Assembly (NCBI GenBank): GCA_000697665.1
Contig: KL197712.1
Coordinates: 1,726,280 to 1,790,279 of the forward strand
Source: Jaapia argillacea MUCL 33604
Lineage: Eukaryota > Basidiomycota > Agaricomycetes > Jaapiales > Jaapiaceae
Direction: 5' to 3'
DNA: 64,000 nucleotides
The position numbers and the translations under genes were made by a program. Shown here piece after piece: positions 51,087 to 63,602 of this stretch. Each line of letters begins with the position of its first letter. Within the stretch, counting starts at the first letter, position 1. Below the pieces are notes generated by a model. That model made no database searches, had not been told where the DNA came from, and was given only the letters and a program-made list of their open reading frames with translations.

Positions 51087-54000
51087 ATGAGTCAGCTCCA
51101 TGTCCACTTTCACCTACGCAATCAGCAGGCTTTCCAACGTCTGCTCGATGGGAAACCTCCTTCCTCACAACAACAATCCTCTACCCTTTCGTCCTCCCTA
51201 ACTGGCGGTGCCGGTGGGGGTGGGCATAGTCCAGGCGGTGGGGGAGGTGGAAAGTCATGGGGAAAGAGACAGAGTAGCATGAAAGATGCTATGGCTGCAT
51301 CCGAGGTTAACGCTCGAGATCATTTGGGAAGGACGGTGTTGCATTTGGCTTGTTCGGCTACGGATCAGAGTGCACCGGAGTATGTGAGGTTGTTATTGGC
51401 TCATCCTGGTATCAACGTCAATTTGTTGGATGGGGAGAGTCATTGGACGGCGTTGCATAGGGCTTTGTATAATGGTAATATCGCCGCTGCGTGAGTTCCT
51501 TTACTTGGTTTGGGGGGTATAGATGTGTTTTGAGCTCATGCGTTCTTGGCAGGATCCTGTTGTTACAACGATCCGATACGGACACTTCGCTCAAAGATCA
51601 CGAAGGTTATACCGCGTTCGATTTGTACAACTCCACTGTGGAAGGGACCAAACCCACCCCTTCATCATTCGACACCTCAGCTTCTAATGGGGATGGAATC
51701 GTTGCGGATTTATTCACCTGGGGAGCGAACAGGAATGCAGCGCTTGGTTTGGGAGATGGAGATGATAGAGTCTACCCAGACCAAGTCGTCATTCGTCGTG
51801 ATCCAACCGTCGCTGCTAGTGTCGAGAAGAATTCGGTTGAGAAGATGTTGACGCCTATTAGGGTCAAGCAAGTCGTCATGTCGAAGTTGCATACCGGTGA
51901 GAGCTTCGTCTTGGATTTTCAATGACTTGCCATCCGTTAATATCCTTCGATATATGCAGTTATAGTAACTGACGAGGAACGCGGGAACTTACGAGTATGT
52001 GGATTCGGTTCTGGTGGTCGGCAAGTCCCCCCCTTCTCCTCCCTTCCAACGCCCACTAAACCACAGCGCTTAATTAATCCAGTCTCGGACCAGGCCAACA
52101 CACCCAATACACATTCACGACCCTCCCCAACCTAACCTCCACAATCACCTCCGTCGCTCTCGGCCAAGACCACACACTAGCAGTCACATCCACAGGCGAA
52201 GTCCTAAGTTGGGGGTTAAACCGATTTTCGCAATTGGGTTATGTTATCGAATCTTCTTCCCCTTTTCCTGGTGTGGTGGTGGGAGGTGGGGGGTTAGGGT
52301 TGGGAGGGGCGGAACAGGTACAGAGTACGCCGAGGAAGGTGTTTGGGTTGTTGAAGAAGGAGGTTGTTAAGGGTGTTGCGGCGTGTAGGAGTGCGAGTGC
52401 TTGTTGGACGGATGGGGAGGTTTTTACTTGGGGGAGTAATTCGGGTCAACTTGGTGAGTTCCTTCTGATTGTGGGTTTTTTGAGGTGGTGTTGATTTTTT
52501 TTGGGGGGTAGGGTATGATAAAGCTGCTCAGCCTGTACAGGTATTGCCGAGGAAGGTGCCGAAGTTGACGAATCCTGTTGAGGCTATCTCGTTGAGTGTG
52601 CGTTCGTTCACTTTCTGGATTATGTTTTTGTTGTCGTGTGGGGTTAATCGTTGTTATAGGATACGGCCATGGCTTGTTTACTCGTCACTCAAGAAGTCGT
52701 TTGTATATGGAACGATAGACATTTCAAAATCAAGTCCGTATCCCTCCTTCCCTCCATCCCCTTTCTCATCCCAGCATATATCGACCTTTTTTTAAAAAAC
52801 CTCTGACGTGAATAATTAGCTTCGCAAACCAAGCTTTCCCTCCCGAGATAAGATATCGTCCACCCCAGAACAACGCCAGCATCGTCAAAATCACCTGTTG
52901 TGATAATACGTTCGCGGCGCTTTCGGGTAATGGGGAGTTGTTCACGTTTAACGTTCCTAATCCAAGTGAGACCGAGGCTAGTTCTGGAGCTGGGGGGAAG
53001 GGTATGGCTATTAAACCTCAGAGGGTTTGGTCGCTGAGGAAACAGTGGAGCGCTGTCAAGGTCAGATCCCTCATCTCGTGTAACGTTACGTTCGGTAAAA
53101 TTCTGACGGGTGTGTGGGGTTGTAGGACGTGGCACTAGGATCGGACGGTTCCATCATCATCTGCACAGAATCAGGCCACGTCTTCGTCCGTTCCCGCAAC
53201 CCCAAATCTACCGCAACCAACACAGCCAAAACATGGAAGTTTCAACGTATACCGTATATCCAACGTGTCATTCGCGTGACGGCGAATACGACTGGGGCGT
53301 TTGGCGTGCTTAGGTTGGACTATGTGCCGAGGAAGGTGGAGGTTGTTGGGGGTTTGTTGGCGGGTGACCTGGCTGGTATCCAGCCGTATTTGAGAGTACC
53401 GGATGGAGTGGGAGTGGGAGGAGGTGTGGATGTGAAGCGTGTGGTGCAGGTGGTGGGTTCACCTATCGTTGGGGAGGAATCGTTTGGGAGTCCGGATCCT
53501 GACGAGGAAGCGGAGGACCTATCCATCCAGAGGGATATCAAACAGGTCTTACGATTATGTGAGATCCTCACATTGGACAAGGAGACGCGCAAGGGAGGGG
53601 AGAAGAAAGGGTTGTTTGATGGGGTTAAGTTGGCTTATGGAGCGGATTTGATGGTCCAAGTCCAATCTGGCTCTGAAATCCCCGTTCATCGCTTAGTCCT
53701 CGCTGCGCGCTCGCCGGTACTTTGTGATATCCTCGCTGGGAAGAAGGTGGTTCAAGATCGGTCGATGAACGTCTCTATCAAGTTTCATCAGAGGAAAAAC
53801 GTTTCGAGTGGTGGTGTCCTGGCTATCACCGGTTGTCATCCCTTGTCGGTCCTCTTGCTCCTCGTTTATCTGTATTCGGACGAATTGCTTGCGGTGTGGG
53901 ATCGGAGAGTTGGGTTGGCCGTTCAGCACCAGTTGGATTCGATCAAGGTTAACCCGGGACAAATCAAGGTTGAATTACAAGCTCTTGCCAGGGTGTTGGA

Positions 54001-56225
54001 CCTCCCTGCCCTCGTCTCGGCTTTGGAGGCACCGGCGAAACGGATCCCGATACCTACTATTACGCGCGACTTTGGCCGACTATTCTATGATTCTCAGGAT
54101 GGAAGAGGTTCGGGGAAGGGAAAGGAGACGATGAGATCACCCGTTTCGCCTGATGTTGTCATCGAACTTCAGGATAAGGAGGTTTTCTGTCATTCGGCTA
54201 TCCTCAGAGCGAGGTCTTCGTTGTTTGCGGCGTTTTTCGACGATGAAGATTGGACTGTTAATCGATGGACCGTCGATGGTATTGTCGTTGTCAATCTGAG
54301 GCATTTGAAGTGGAGGGTTATGGAGTTTGTGATGAGGTTTTTGTGTTGTGGAGGAGACGTAGACTTGTTCGATGATCTCGGTAAGCGTCTCGACCTCATC
54401 TAGTGTATGATTCCTAACTTATGACTTTCCAGATTTCGTTCAATCGGTGGATCAGTTGCTGGATTTTATCTTCGAGGTCATGGCTGCTGCTGTGAGTTCA
54501 TCGGTTTTGTACGAATTACTTCATTCTCAACCAACCTTACAGAGCGAACTGTTACTCGATCGCTTGTTGCTCATCTGCTCGGCCGTCGTCTTGCGACACG
54601 TCAACGTCCACAATGCTTGCTTCACGTTGGCGGATGCTACCCACTACAACGCATACGATCTCATCCGTAGCGTGCAAGGTTATCTCGCTGTCAATATGGA
54701 GACGTTTTTGGAAAGTCGGATGCTGGAAGACCTGTCACCCGAGCTCATTAAACAATTGTCGGCGTTCATTCGGTCCAAGCAAGCGGAGAAATCACCCATA
54801 TCGAGGACAAATCGACTGGTCGACGCCGCAGTGGAAAGGAATGCCGAGTGGTTGTCGATGCAAGATATCCCTCATCCTATTCCTCGCTCGAAAGCAGGTG
54901 CTTTACGAGATTCGGCGAAACTCTCACCACCGGGATCTGCAAAGAAGAGTCGTCGACTTTCGGCTACTGGATCGCCGATAATCAGTCCTACCATTCGGGC
55001 GATGCGGTCGTTCCGTGTAGACCCCCTTGTTCCGCATGAGGATGACCTATTTGCCATGGACGATACCGAATCTGTTCCTCCTTTGGATTTAGCACAGGCT
55101 CATTCACCTACCACCGATCTACCCGTCAAGTCTGCGCCAGTTTGGAAGCCGTTGACCTCAGGTCCAAGGTGAGCTTCGACTAATGTATTTCTATGCGAGG
55201 GCTGTCTACTGAACATTTGTTTCAGAACCGATATGAAGGCGATCATGGCCGAGGCAGAAAGAAGTAAGGTTCCCACCAGCACGCCGCTTCCATCAGGATC
55301 CCGTCCATTGCCTTCTGGAAATGCGGAAGGTGGACAAACCCCTCCGGCTAAATGGGCCGCCAAGACTCCACAGAGAGATGAGCGAAGCTACCCGAATCCC
55401 CCACGTTCTCCGGCTGGGTCGACTTGGAGAGTTCCAGTCACCACTCCAGCTGCTCCATCCTCTCCAGTGAACCTGAAGGCGATACGGTCATCTCCAGCAG
55501 CCACGCCAATCAGCACGCCTCCGTCTGGTATTAGCCGCTTGCGAGAGGAAATGAAGTCGAGGCAACCCCCTCCAGTGCCATCGTCTCCGAAGGTTCTCCC
55601 TCGACAGTCGCCCCAGGCTCCGCGAGGGCGGGAGGTGGCGTCAGGTTCTACCCTTGGCCCTGTATACGCTCCCTCTCGCCAACTCTCGTCAAAGGACGTA
55701 ACTTCGATGCGACGCGTCCCGTGAGTCATCTCGTTTTAACAGTGGAAAAATTGCTGATCTCGCATCCTCAGGAGCGGTGGTACTGTATGGACGGCGCCGC
55801 CCGTCCACCCGGTGGTTGAGCCGGTCCTACAAGGTTCCGCGCCATCATTTGTTGCGATCCAACAAATGCAACTCGATCAGGTCGCTGGTTCGAGCAAGGG
55901 GAAACATCAGTCGTTACGCGAAATTCAAGAAGAGGAGAACGCTCGACGGGCGGAAGAAGATTTCTTGAAGTGGTGGGCTGCTGAAGAGGAGCGAGTGAGG
56001 TTGGAGACGGAAGGGCCGCCACCACCTTCATCCGATACCAGTCACCGACCCAAGCCTCGTCCCAAGAAGGCCAAGGGCCCGAAAGCCCCTGCGCGAGATG
56101 CTCAACAAACGTCGACTGCTCCATCATCCCAACCTCCAACGGATGGTTCTCGCCGTAAGAATCGTCCTCCCAGGAGATCGGGACCCTCCCAAACGCCAGT
56201 GCAACAGCAACCTCCTTCCCAATGA
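51087..56225 (+). CDS. Ankyrin-RCC1-BTB protein resembling inhibitor of Bruton tyrosine kinase (IBtk)
   Basis: A large multi-exon protein of roughly 1,450 residues. Order of domains: N-terminal helix (MSQLHVHFHLRNQQAFQRLL), Gly-rich linker, two or three ankyrin repeats (ARDHLGRTVLHLACSATDQS, HWTALHRALYNGNIAAA, TSLKDHEGYTAFDLYNS), and an RCC1-type propeller (LFTWGANRNAALGLGD, VALGQDHTLAVTSTGEVLSW, VFTWGSNSGQLG). Two BTB/POZ domains follow (EIPVHRLVLAARSPVLCDIL; DVVIELQDKEVFCHSAILRA with RSSLFAAFF) and a BACK-like part, then a long Pro/Ser/basic disordered tail ending near PRPKKAKGPKAPA. The same domain order defines human IBtk, a substrate adaptor of Cullin-3 ubiquitin ligase, so an adaptor role in ubiquitination is inferred. 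The ATG at 51087 has a good context and starts the conserved segment. Confidence 0.9.
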
Positions 56226-56379
56226 CATGCTTTACCTTATTCAAGTTATGTCCCATTATATTCCAGATAGAACTATATGATACATGGATAACGCTACATG
56301 AGTGGGGGTTCCAGATTATACAGATGGACGTAAATTATGAGTGCCTCGAGCCCAGATATTTATGAACTTTTTCCGTGAT

Positions 56380-59300
56380 TCATGGTGTCGTAGCCACCAG
56401 AGGTGATTTTGAAGCGACGGAGGCATCGGGTTCGTGGTTATCTTGAATGTGTAGTGACTTTCCATCTTCGCCCACTCGGATTGTAACGACGTCTCCGTCC
56501 CTGTATTACATACCAGGTTACATGGGTGTAGGTGTTGGATTGAGAGAATACATACCTGATTGTACCTCTGAGGATCTTTTGTGCAAGAGGGAACAAGACT
56601 TGAGTTCGGACGACGCGTGCGATGGAGCGAGCTCCATAAACCTCGCTATAACCTTCCCGAGCCAACCAATCTTTCGCACCATCATCAACATCCATCTTGA
56701 TCCTCCTACTCTCGAGGCGTTCTGACACGTCGTTTAATCGGAGACCGACGACTTGGAGGATGGATTGACGGGATAGTTTGTTGAAGACGAGCATTGAGTC
56801 TAGACGGTTGAGGAGTTCGGGGGGGAAATGGTCGGATGTTCGGGAGAGGACTTCTTCTCGCGCTGACGGTGTTACGATGCCGTTTGAGTCGGATGAAGAG
56901 GAGTGTGCTAGGATGTCACTTCCTGTGAGTGAGAGAGGAGTTAGGAGGGAGGTGGTTATGATGTTTGGTTCGAGGGAGCCGTACCGAGGTTACTCGTCAG
57001 ACAAATGATGGTGTTCTGTAACGACAATGATGAGGGGATGGATGGCAATGAGGTGCAAACAAGGACGCGTACCTTGAAATCGACTTTCCTGCCTTGACTA
57101 TCCGTTATACTACCTTCGTCAAGGATCTGTAACAAGATCATCGCAACGTCCTTGTGCGCTTTTTCGAGTTCGTCGAGAAGGATGACGGCTGAAGGAAGTT
57201 AGGAAGTTAGGAAGGGACGGTGTTGGAAAACTTGGGGGGGAACGTACCGTATGGTTTTCGACGGACTGCTTCGGTTAGTTGGCCTGTAATAAATAGTGTA
57301 AAGCTGGTTGGGTGGTGTGATTGATGCAATGGTCGCTCACCGCCTTCTTCGAACCCAACATAACCGGGTGCGGCGCCTATGAGACGGGACATTGTATGTC
57401 TGTCGTGGAACTACCGAAGCGAACCATCAAGGGGATGAGATGGTCAAAGCAAAGTGGGGTTCCGTGTGAAAGACTCACTTCTGACATGTTGATGGTGATG
57501 CTATGATGGATGAGTAATCGTCGAGTCAGGATAGTAATCGTGAGGGAGAGTGAGAGACGCACAGTCCTCGGTGTTCGTCATTGAACAAGAACGCCGCCAA
57601 CGCTTTACACAGCTCCGTCTAAAGAATACACTCAGTAATGATGATAGTAGGATAGTTGGACCGGACTAACCTTTCCGACTCCTGTCGGTCCAAGGAAGAG
57701 GAAAGAAGCAACAGGACGATTAGGAGCTTGTAACCCAGCACGAGAAAGTCGAACTGCGTCAGAGACGGATGTTACGACGTGATCTTGGCCTACGACTCTG
57801 TTTCTTAAGACTTCTTCCATCTATGTGATACGATGGTTAAGGCGGAGGGTTAGCACGAAGGGAGTACAAGGATGGAGGGGGAAGGAGGACTGACATGAAC
57901 CAACCGATCCCGCTCCCCTCTCAACAAATTCTGTACCGGTATCCCCGTCGACCTAGCAACGACCTTTGCAATATCATCAGGCCCAACCTTCTCATGTACC
58001 CTCCACTCTCCATCCCTCCCCTCTCTCTCCTCACTCGGATCTTCCTCTTTTGGTAATTGTTTTGCGAGGTCGGGGATGGTGGAGTATCGAAGCCTAGAAG
58101 CTTTCTCGTAGTTACCCTCTCGTTGGGCTACTTCCAACTCATACTTCGCTTCTTCCAATTTCTGCCTCACTTCTCGAACCTCCTCCAGCCTCGATCTCTC
58201 CTCCTCCCAAACCTTCTCCTCCCTCTCTTCCTCCTCTTCCAAATCCTTCAATTTCCGTTCGACGGTAGCCCGTCTTTCCAAGGACACAACATCGGATTCG
58301 GATTTGAGAGATTCAAGTTCGATACGGAGTGTGATTATTTGACGAGAGAGGGATTCGAGGTGGTCTGGCTTGGAAGAGAGGGAGAGGGAGAGGGAGGAGC
58401 AGGATTCGTCTAGGAGGTCTAGGGCACTGTCGGGGAGGTGGCGAGAGGTTATGTAGCGGGATGCGTAGTTGGCGGCTACAGGGGAGCGTCAGCGCCCGTA
58501 TCGTGGATAGTGGGTATTGTGGGCAGCAGGGTGAGGGGGTGAGGGGAAACGAAACGAACCAGTAACAAGTGCCCCATCTGAAATCTGAACCCCATGATGA
58601 ACCTCATATTTCGTCTTTAACCCTCTTAGGATCGAAATTGTAGATTCGATGGTGGGTTCTTCGATGTTGATGGGTTGGAAACGACGTTCGAGGGCTGGGT
58701 CTTTTTCGATTGTTTTTTTGTACTCGTTTGCTGGGGTTTTGGTTTGGTTAGGTTCGGTAGGCGGGAAGGAGGGGAGGGGAGGAGGAGGGAGGGAGGAGGG
58801 GAAGGGTTGGGGCTAGGCAAGGGAAAGGGAGAGGGGGGAGACTCACGAGTCGTAGCACCGACTAACTGCAACCCCCTGGCTAACGCTGGCTTTATCATTT
58901 GTCCCGCGTCTATACTTCCTTCTGATTTGCCGAGGTTGAAGAGTGTGTCTGGGAAGTTTTTGGGTGGATTAGCGAGGGAGGATTTGGAGGGAGGGAGGAT
59001 TTGGAGGGATGGAGGGAGAGAGGGAGGAAGGGAGGGACTTACGGACTTCGTCGATGAAACAAATCACGTTTCCTGCCTTTTGGAGTGGATGGGGGGTGGG
59101 GTGTTAGCCGTGGTTTGGTGAGAGGGTGGGGATGTGGGTGGTGGAAGGGAAGTGGTGAGGAGTGGATTAAAGGAGATGCGACGAGATAGAAGAAGGTGGG
59201 ACGACAAAACGAGGGGAATAGATAAACCAACCATACCTCATCCTCGATATCTTTCAGCAACGCCTTAAACTTTTCCTCAAATTGGCCTCTTATACCTGAT

Positions 59301-60065
59301 CCTGCCATTATAGAAGCTAGGTCTATTGAGACGACACGTTTGTGTTGGAGGGACTGGGGGTGGTGGGGTTAGCGGTTGAGTTATGAAGGATAAGGGAAGT
59401 GGGACAGACCTCTGGAACTTCTTTTGCCACTATCCTACTAGCCAAGCCTTCTAATATAGCAGTCTTTCCAACGCCGGGAGGACCGATGAGCTAAACATAT
59501 GATTAGACTTGCGAAGCTGACTATCATGGAAGGGATGGAAGCTTACAACTGGATTGGATTTCGTTCGTCGGGAAAGAACTGGAGGAAGTGAGGGTTAGTG
59601 GTCAGTTAGCGTAAACGAGGAAAGTGGATACTTTGAATTGTCCTTCGGATTTCTGGGAGTGATGGAAAGTCAGAGTTGGGAGGAATGGCAGGGGAGGGAG
59701 AACTGACCTTCATCACGACCGATAGTAGGATCCAGCTTTCCATTCCTGGCCATCTCAGTCAAGTCTATGCTCTAACGACAATCCGAACAGTATTAACAAA
59801 CAATTGATGGGAGGAGTATGGGACTCACGTATTCTTTGAGGGCATCACCTGGTTGGTGTTGAGGCTGCATCATGAACCCTGGAAACCCTCCTCCTCCTCC
59901 TGGGCCTCCTCGACCTGGAGGCTCTTGTGCATACGTCCGGACCAAGAGTGGGACATTGTTGGCGAGGAGAGGGCGGAAACGTAAGAGGGTGCCGAGAGTG
60001 CCGCGATGGAGTGGCGCGCGGGCGAGGAACAGGCGTGAGTTGCGAGAGACAAGTCTGCGTTGCAT
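56380..60065 (-). CDS. HSP78: Mitochondrial ClpB-type disaggregase Hsp78
   Basis: A protein of about 800 residues in many exons, start ATG 60063-60065, stop 56380. The N-terminus is a basic presequence ([20 protein letters not shown]) for the matrix; the ClpB N-domain is absent, as in Hsp78. First AAA module: [20 protein letters not shown], Walker [38 protein letters not shown], Walker [14 protein letters not shown]. Then the coiled-coil M domain (long Glu/Arg heptads about 57990-58390). Second AAA module: [20 protein letters not shown], Walker [13 protein letters not shown] split by an intron, [20 protein letters not shown], Walker [21 protein letters not shown], and [13 protein letters not shown] near the end. 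It works with mitochondrial Hsp70 to rescue aggregated matrix proteins. A GGG-rich linker follows the presequence. Confidence 0.95.
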
Positions 60066-60215
60066 CGAAAGGCACAGAACAGTCGTAGCCTCAGCTGCTT
60101 TTGAGGGGAACGACAGACGGAACAGACCATTCGAGAGAATTCGGCAAAAGTCAAATTGTCGATAGAGCACGTGATACGATAAGATGCTCTTATCTAATCT
60201 CCTCCCATCTCCCAA

Positions 60216-60440
60216 ATGCTCCCCTCTCCAGCCCTCTCCCAATTCGCACCGTCGCAGATCCCACGAAAACTGCCACTTTCCCCCTCGGCCCGCAAATTCA
60301 TCTCATACCTCCCCCTCCCCAACCCAACAAAATCATACTGGATATACCCGGTTCTTCACGCAAACCCAGCAGGGTGGACCAACCTACGAAACCAAAAACT
60401 CCCTCGACACTTTCACTTTAAAGGACAGTATATAGGTTTC
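60216..60440 (+). CDS. Tentative short gene divergent from HSP78
   Basis: From the ATG at 60216 a frame reads MLPSPALSQFAPSQIPRKLP, KFISYLPLPNPTKSYWIYPV and NPAGWTNLRNQKLPRHFHFK. It looks coding, with a basic presequence-like start, up to GQYI, where a GTTTCC could be a donor at about 60436. The frame stays open to 60689 but becomes less natural. Start 150 bases from the HSP78 start suggests a shared promoter. A small mitochondrial protein is possible; I cannot name it. Confidence 0.4.
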
Positions 60441-60923
60441 CGATTTATTGTCCTGCGGGGTTTTTGCCCTATGATAGACATTACAAACAAGTATCATACG
60501 CAGCTTAACAGAGGGGCGTACCCGTGTTACTCACCAACCAAAAGCCCTGGCTTACCATGTCCTGTCTACCCTGCTGCAACAGAAAGGACAACGGAGGCTA
60601 TAATAACCACATCAATCTCAGAGTGTGTAACGAGTTCTTTCAGCACCAGCCGGAATTTATTATCCTCTCAAAGATTAGCCCATTCATAACACCCACAACG
60701 AAGTCAACAAAGCCCAACTCCAACCACGAGGCTGGACAATATTTCTGCCGTCTTCAAAGGCGAGGTCGTCGGTGATCAGAAGAGGAGCATGTCCAGCTCA
60801 GAACCTGAGGGAAGGTCGCTACCGAAAGGACAGAGTGAGAGATTTATAATACTCGATATTCTTCGGGAACTCTGAGAGTCATCTTTCTTCAGAACTGCCT
60901 CCACATGTACCCACGGCGCATGG

Positions 60924-61860
60924 CTATAGAGGAAGATCGGAAGACACCTGGTCACGAACAGGCGTGGAAGGCGAAGAGATACCTCCCTTGCTGGATCGTA
61001 CGTCGTCGGGCTCACGATCTTCGTTATCAGCAGAGGAGTGAGCCTCAGAGGCCGAAGGGACATCCTTCGTCCTGGATCTTGCATCGTCGGGCCCATGATC
61101 ACTATCTTTGTTTTCAGCTGGTGCTGAAGGCGATGAGATATTCATCCTGGATCGTGCGTCGCCGGCCTCACGATCTTCGTTTTCAGCCGAGGGCGAAGGG
61201 ATCGTGGATGGTGGATCGTCTGGCTCGATAACTTTGATTTCAGCTGGTTCTGGGGGTGAGGGCGAAGGGGCATCATCCATCCTGAATCGTGCGTAACCAG
61301 GCTCGCTACCTTGTTTCTCGGCGCACGGCGGTAGAGGAAGATCCGAAGACACCTGGTCACGAGCAGGCGTGGAAGGCGGAGAGATACCACCATTGTTCAA
61401 TCGTGTATCGTTGGGCTCAATATCTTTGTTTTCAGCAGGGGAGGGCGAAGGGATATCATCCATCCTGGATCGTGTATCGTCGGGCTCGGCGCCATCTCGT
61501 TTCTCATTGGGGCTTGTGTCGCTCGGGTCATCACGGTCGCATGCGAGCTCAGGTGGGAGCACGACAGGAGCTCGAGATGGCATTGTATGAAGATCACCAT
61601 CTCGTGGAGGGAGCGAGACACTTGTGACAGTCGATAGACTTCGGAACGATGCGTAAACCATTACACCGGCAGGTGGGGACGGCGAAGAGATACCGCCTTT
61701 GCCGGATCGTGAATCGTCGGGCTCATTGTCTTTGATTTTAGCAGATGCTGAGGATGAGATATCATCCATCCTGGATCGTGCATCGTCGGGCTCGCCATCT
61801 TGTTTCTCAGTCGGACTGGTGTCGCTCGGGTCATCGCGGTCGCACGCGAGCGAATTATCG
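60924..61860. repeat. Degenerate internal repeats of the acidic tail
   Basis: Coding repeats of about 22-25 codons, cores EPDDARSRMDD and SSPSPAENKD, several diverged copies. A longer duplicated block carries ACDRDDPSDTSP at about 61515-61555 and 61810-61850 with GGISSPSTPVRDQVSSDLPL-like ends near 60950 and 61345. Confidence 0.8.
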
Positions 61861-63146
61861 AGTGAGAATGGGGCGGAAGACGCCACTGGAGAAGCCCCGC
61901 GCCGGTCTGAGATTGACGTATGATGACCAGTTTCTGGAGGCGTGGATGTTCGTCCGCTCATCCCATCGCTAAAGTCCACATTAGCAATAGAGGCATGTGT
62001 AGAAGCGCTATCTTGGTGACCCAACATGGGAGGTGCCGATGGCGATTTGGTATGCATGCCGTGGTAGTCCGAGGCGCTCCTCCACAATCGGCGCCATCCT
62101 GAAGGACGGCTTGACAATGTCTTTGTCGATTGGGTGGCAGATTGGGACAAAGGTAGAGCGGCTTTCTCACTACCCTCAACCCTATGGGGAATGGAACCTA
62201 CGCTACATCCCACAGCCTTGGGAACCTAGCTCAGCAATTAGGAAATGCTCAAAGATTTGAAAGCGCGTACAGTAACAACTTTCGAGAATACATCGAAAAT
62301 ATCAAAGTGTGCGGATATCCACTTTTTGATTGCAGCCTTCTTCAAATCCGCCAACCTAGCTTCGCCGACAATCATCTTGGAGCTCAGATCGCAAATCTCC
62401 TCAACCACTCTCTCAAGCTCGGCCCTTCTTTCGAATGGATTGTCCACACGACTCGTTCGAGAGGCATCAACTTGGGTGCGAAGAGTGTTTCTATGTGCTC
62501 TCAAGTATTCCAGGGATGCATCTGTGGTATGAACCGCTTCCAGATGCTCGCGGAGTGGTTTCATGTCGGTGGCTAGCTGGGCAAATGAGGTGGAATAGCT
62601 TGATATAGCCGAGATAAATGGTGAAATGGAGGCCTTGACGGACTGCGTATCAGCTTGAAAATAGCTTAGCCTGATATTTGACGCACCGAGAGCTCGATGC
62701 CTTCTTCCAAACCCAAGAGAACAAGGGCAATTGACATATCATGATAGCGGTTACTCAGATCGCTCAAACTGCAGTGATGGTTCCGAACGATATGGTAAGA
62801 ATCAAGGGAAAGAGACCAGGTTGTACATATACATTACCTTCCGAGGATCGCGTCGTGGCAATCGAGTATATGCTGTAGAGCGGGAGAGAACACTTGAGGA
62901 TTCGCGATTGAAGCCATCTCCAATCCGGGGAGTCGCAGGATGTTGGTCTATCGAGTGTTTTTGCAAAGACGACACAGGATTTTCCGAGCTGCATTGCCTT
63001 CGTACGGATGCGTGTACTCACCTGACCTTCCGATAAGCGCTGAGGGGCGATACTAGACGCTCATTTCTAGAGACTACTTCTGGCGCCGGATGGCCACTGC
63101 AGACGGGTGAGGATAACTCCCCCTGACATATTGTTGGTGAAGCCAT
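60924..63146 (-). CDS. Unknown protein: helical N-terminal half, acidic Ser/Pro/Asp repeat tail
   Basis: The first exon (ATG 63144-63146) reads MASPTICQGELSSPVCSGHP to PLSAYRK. Further exons read LPGLEMASIANPQVFSPALQ, DLSNRYHDMSIALVLLGLEE, SISPFISAISSYSTSFAQLA, LREHLEAVHTTDASLEYLRA and EEICDLSSKMIVGEARLADL with AAIKKWISAHFDIFDVFSKV. The last joins VPKAVGCSVGSIPHRVEGSE and the repeat tail. The helical part, rich in heptads, recalls BAR-type or eisosome (Pil1-like) domains, but the match is only by pattern. The tail is built from diverged units such as EPDDARSRMDDISSPSAENK and two copies of LACDRDDPSDTSP. The stop TAG at 60924 falls inside a repeat unit, as the sequence after it still resembles the unit. 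Confidence 0.7.
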
Positions 63147-63602
63147 CGTAATTTGACAAAAATATACCTGTCTGTGGTGCGTGAATGTAGCCAACTGCAT
63201 AGTTTACTTATACCATTGAGTATTCCTGAGCGCCTTAGTCACGTGCCAGAATTTAAACCATATCCTCAAAATATGCTGCTTGTCTGTATCAAGAAAACAT
63301 ATTATAAAAATGATCTTAAGGATATACCCCGAGGACGAAGCCATGCGGTAATTTTTGAATAAGCCAGTAGCATCGCGAGTAGCAGGTCATTTTTATGATA
63401 TGTTTTCTTGACACAGACAAGCGGCATATTTTGAGGATATATTTGGATTCTGCCGCGTGACTAAGTCGCTCAGGAATACTCAATGGTATAAGTAAACCAT
63501 GCAGTTGGCTACATTCCCACGCTACAGACAAGTATATTTTCGTCAAATTATGATGGCTTCGCCAACAATATGTCAAGGGGGGTTATCCTCACCCGTCTGC
63601 AG
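63097..63602. repeat. Large imperfect palindrome, two arms of about 217 bases
   Basis: The left arm 63097-63313 and right arm 63387-63602 are inverted copies over their whole length with a few mismatches, separated by 73 bases. Matching ends are CTGCAGACGGGTGAGGATAA (left) and TTATCCTCACCCGTCTGCAG (right); inner ends are CAAGAAAACATATTATAAAA and TTTTATGATATGTTTTCTTG. The left arm contains the first codons of the minus-strand gene (MASPTICQG). The right arm therefore has the same start in the other direction (MASPTICQGGLSSPVCS, from about 63552) but soon ends in a stop. Confidence 0.9.

Noticed and set aside
60905-61231. Repetitive plus-strand frames opposite the acidic tail
   Set aside because: The DNA repeats make all frames open; only the minus strand joins to the upstream exons.
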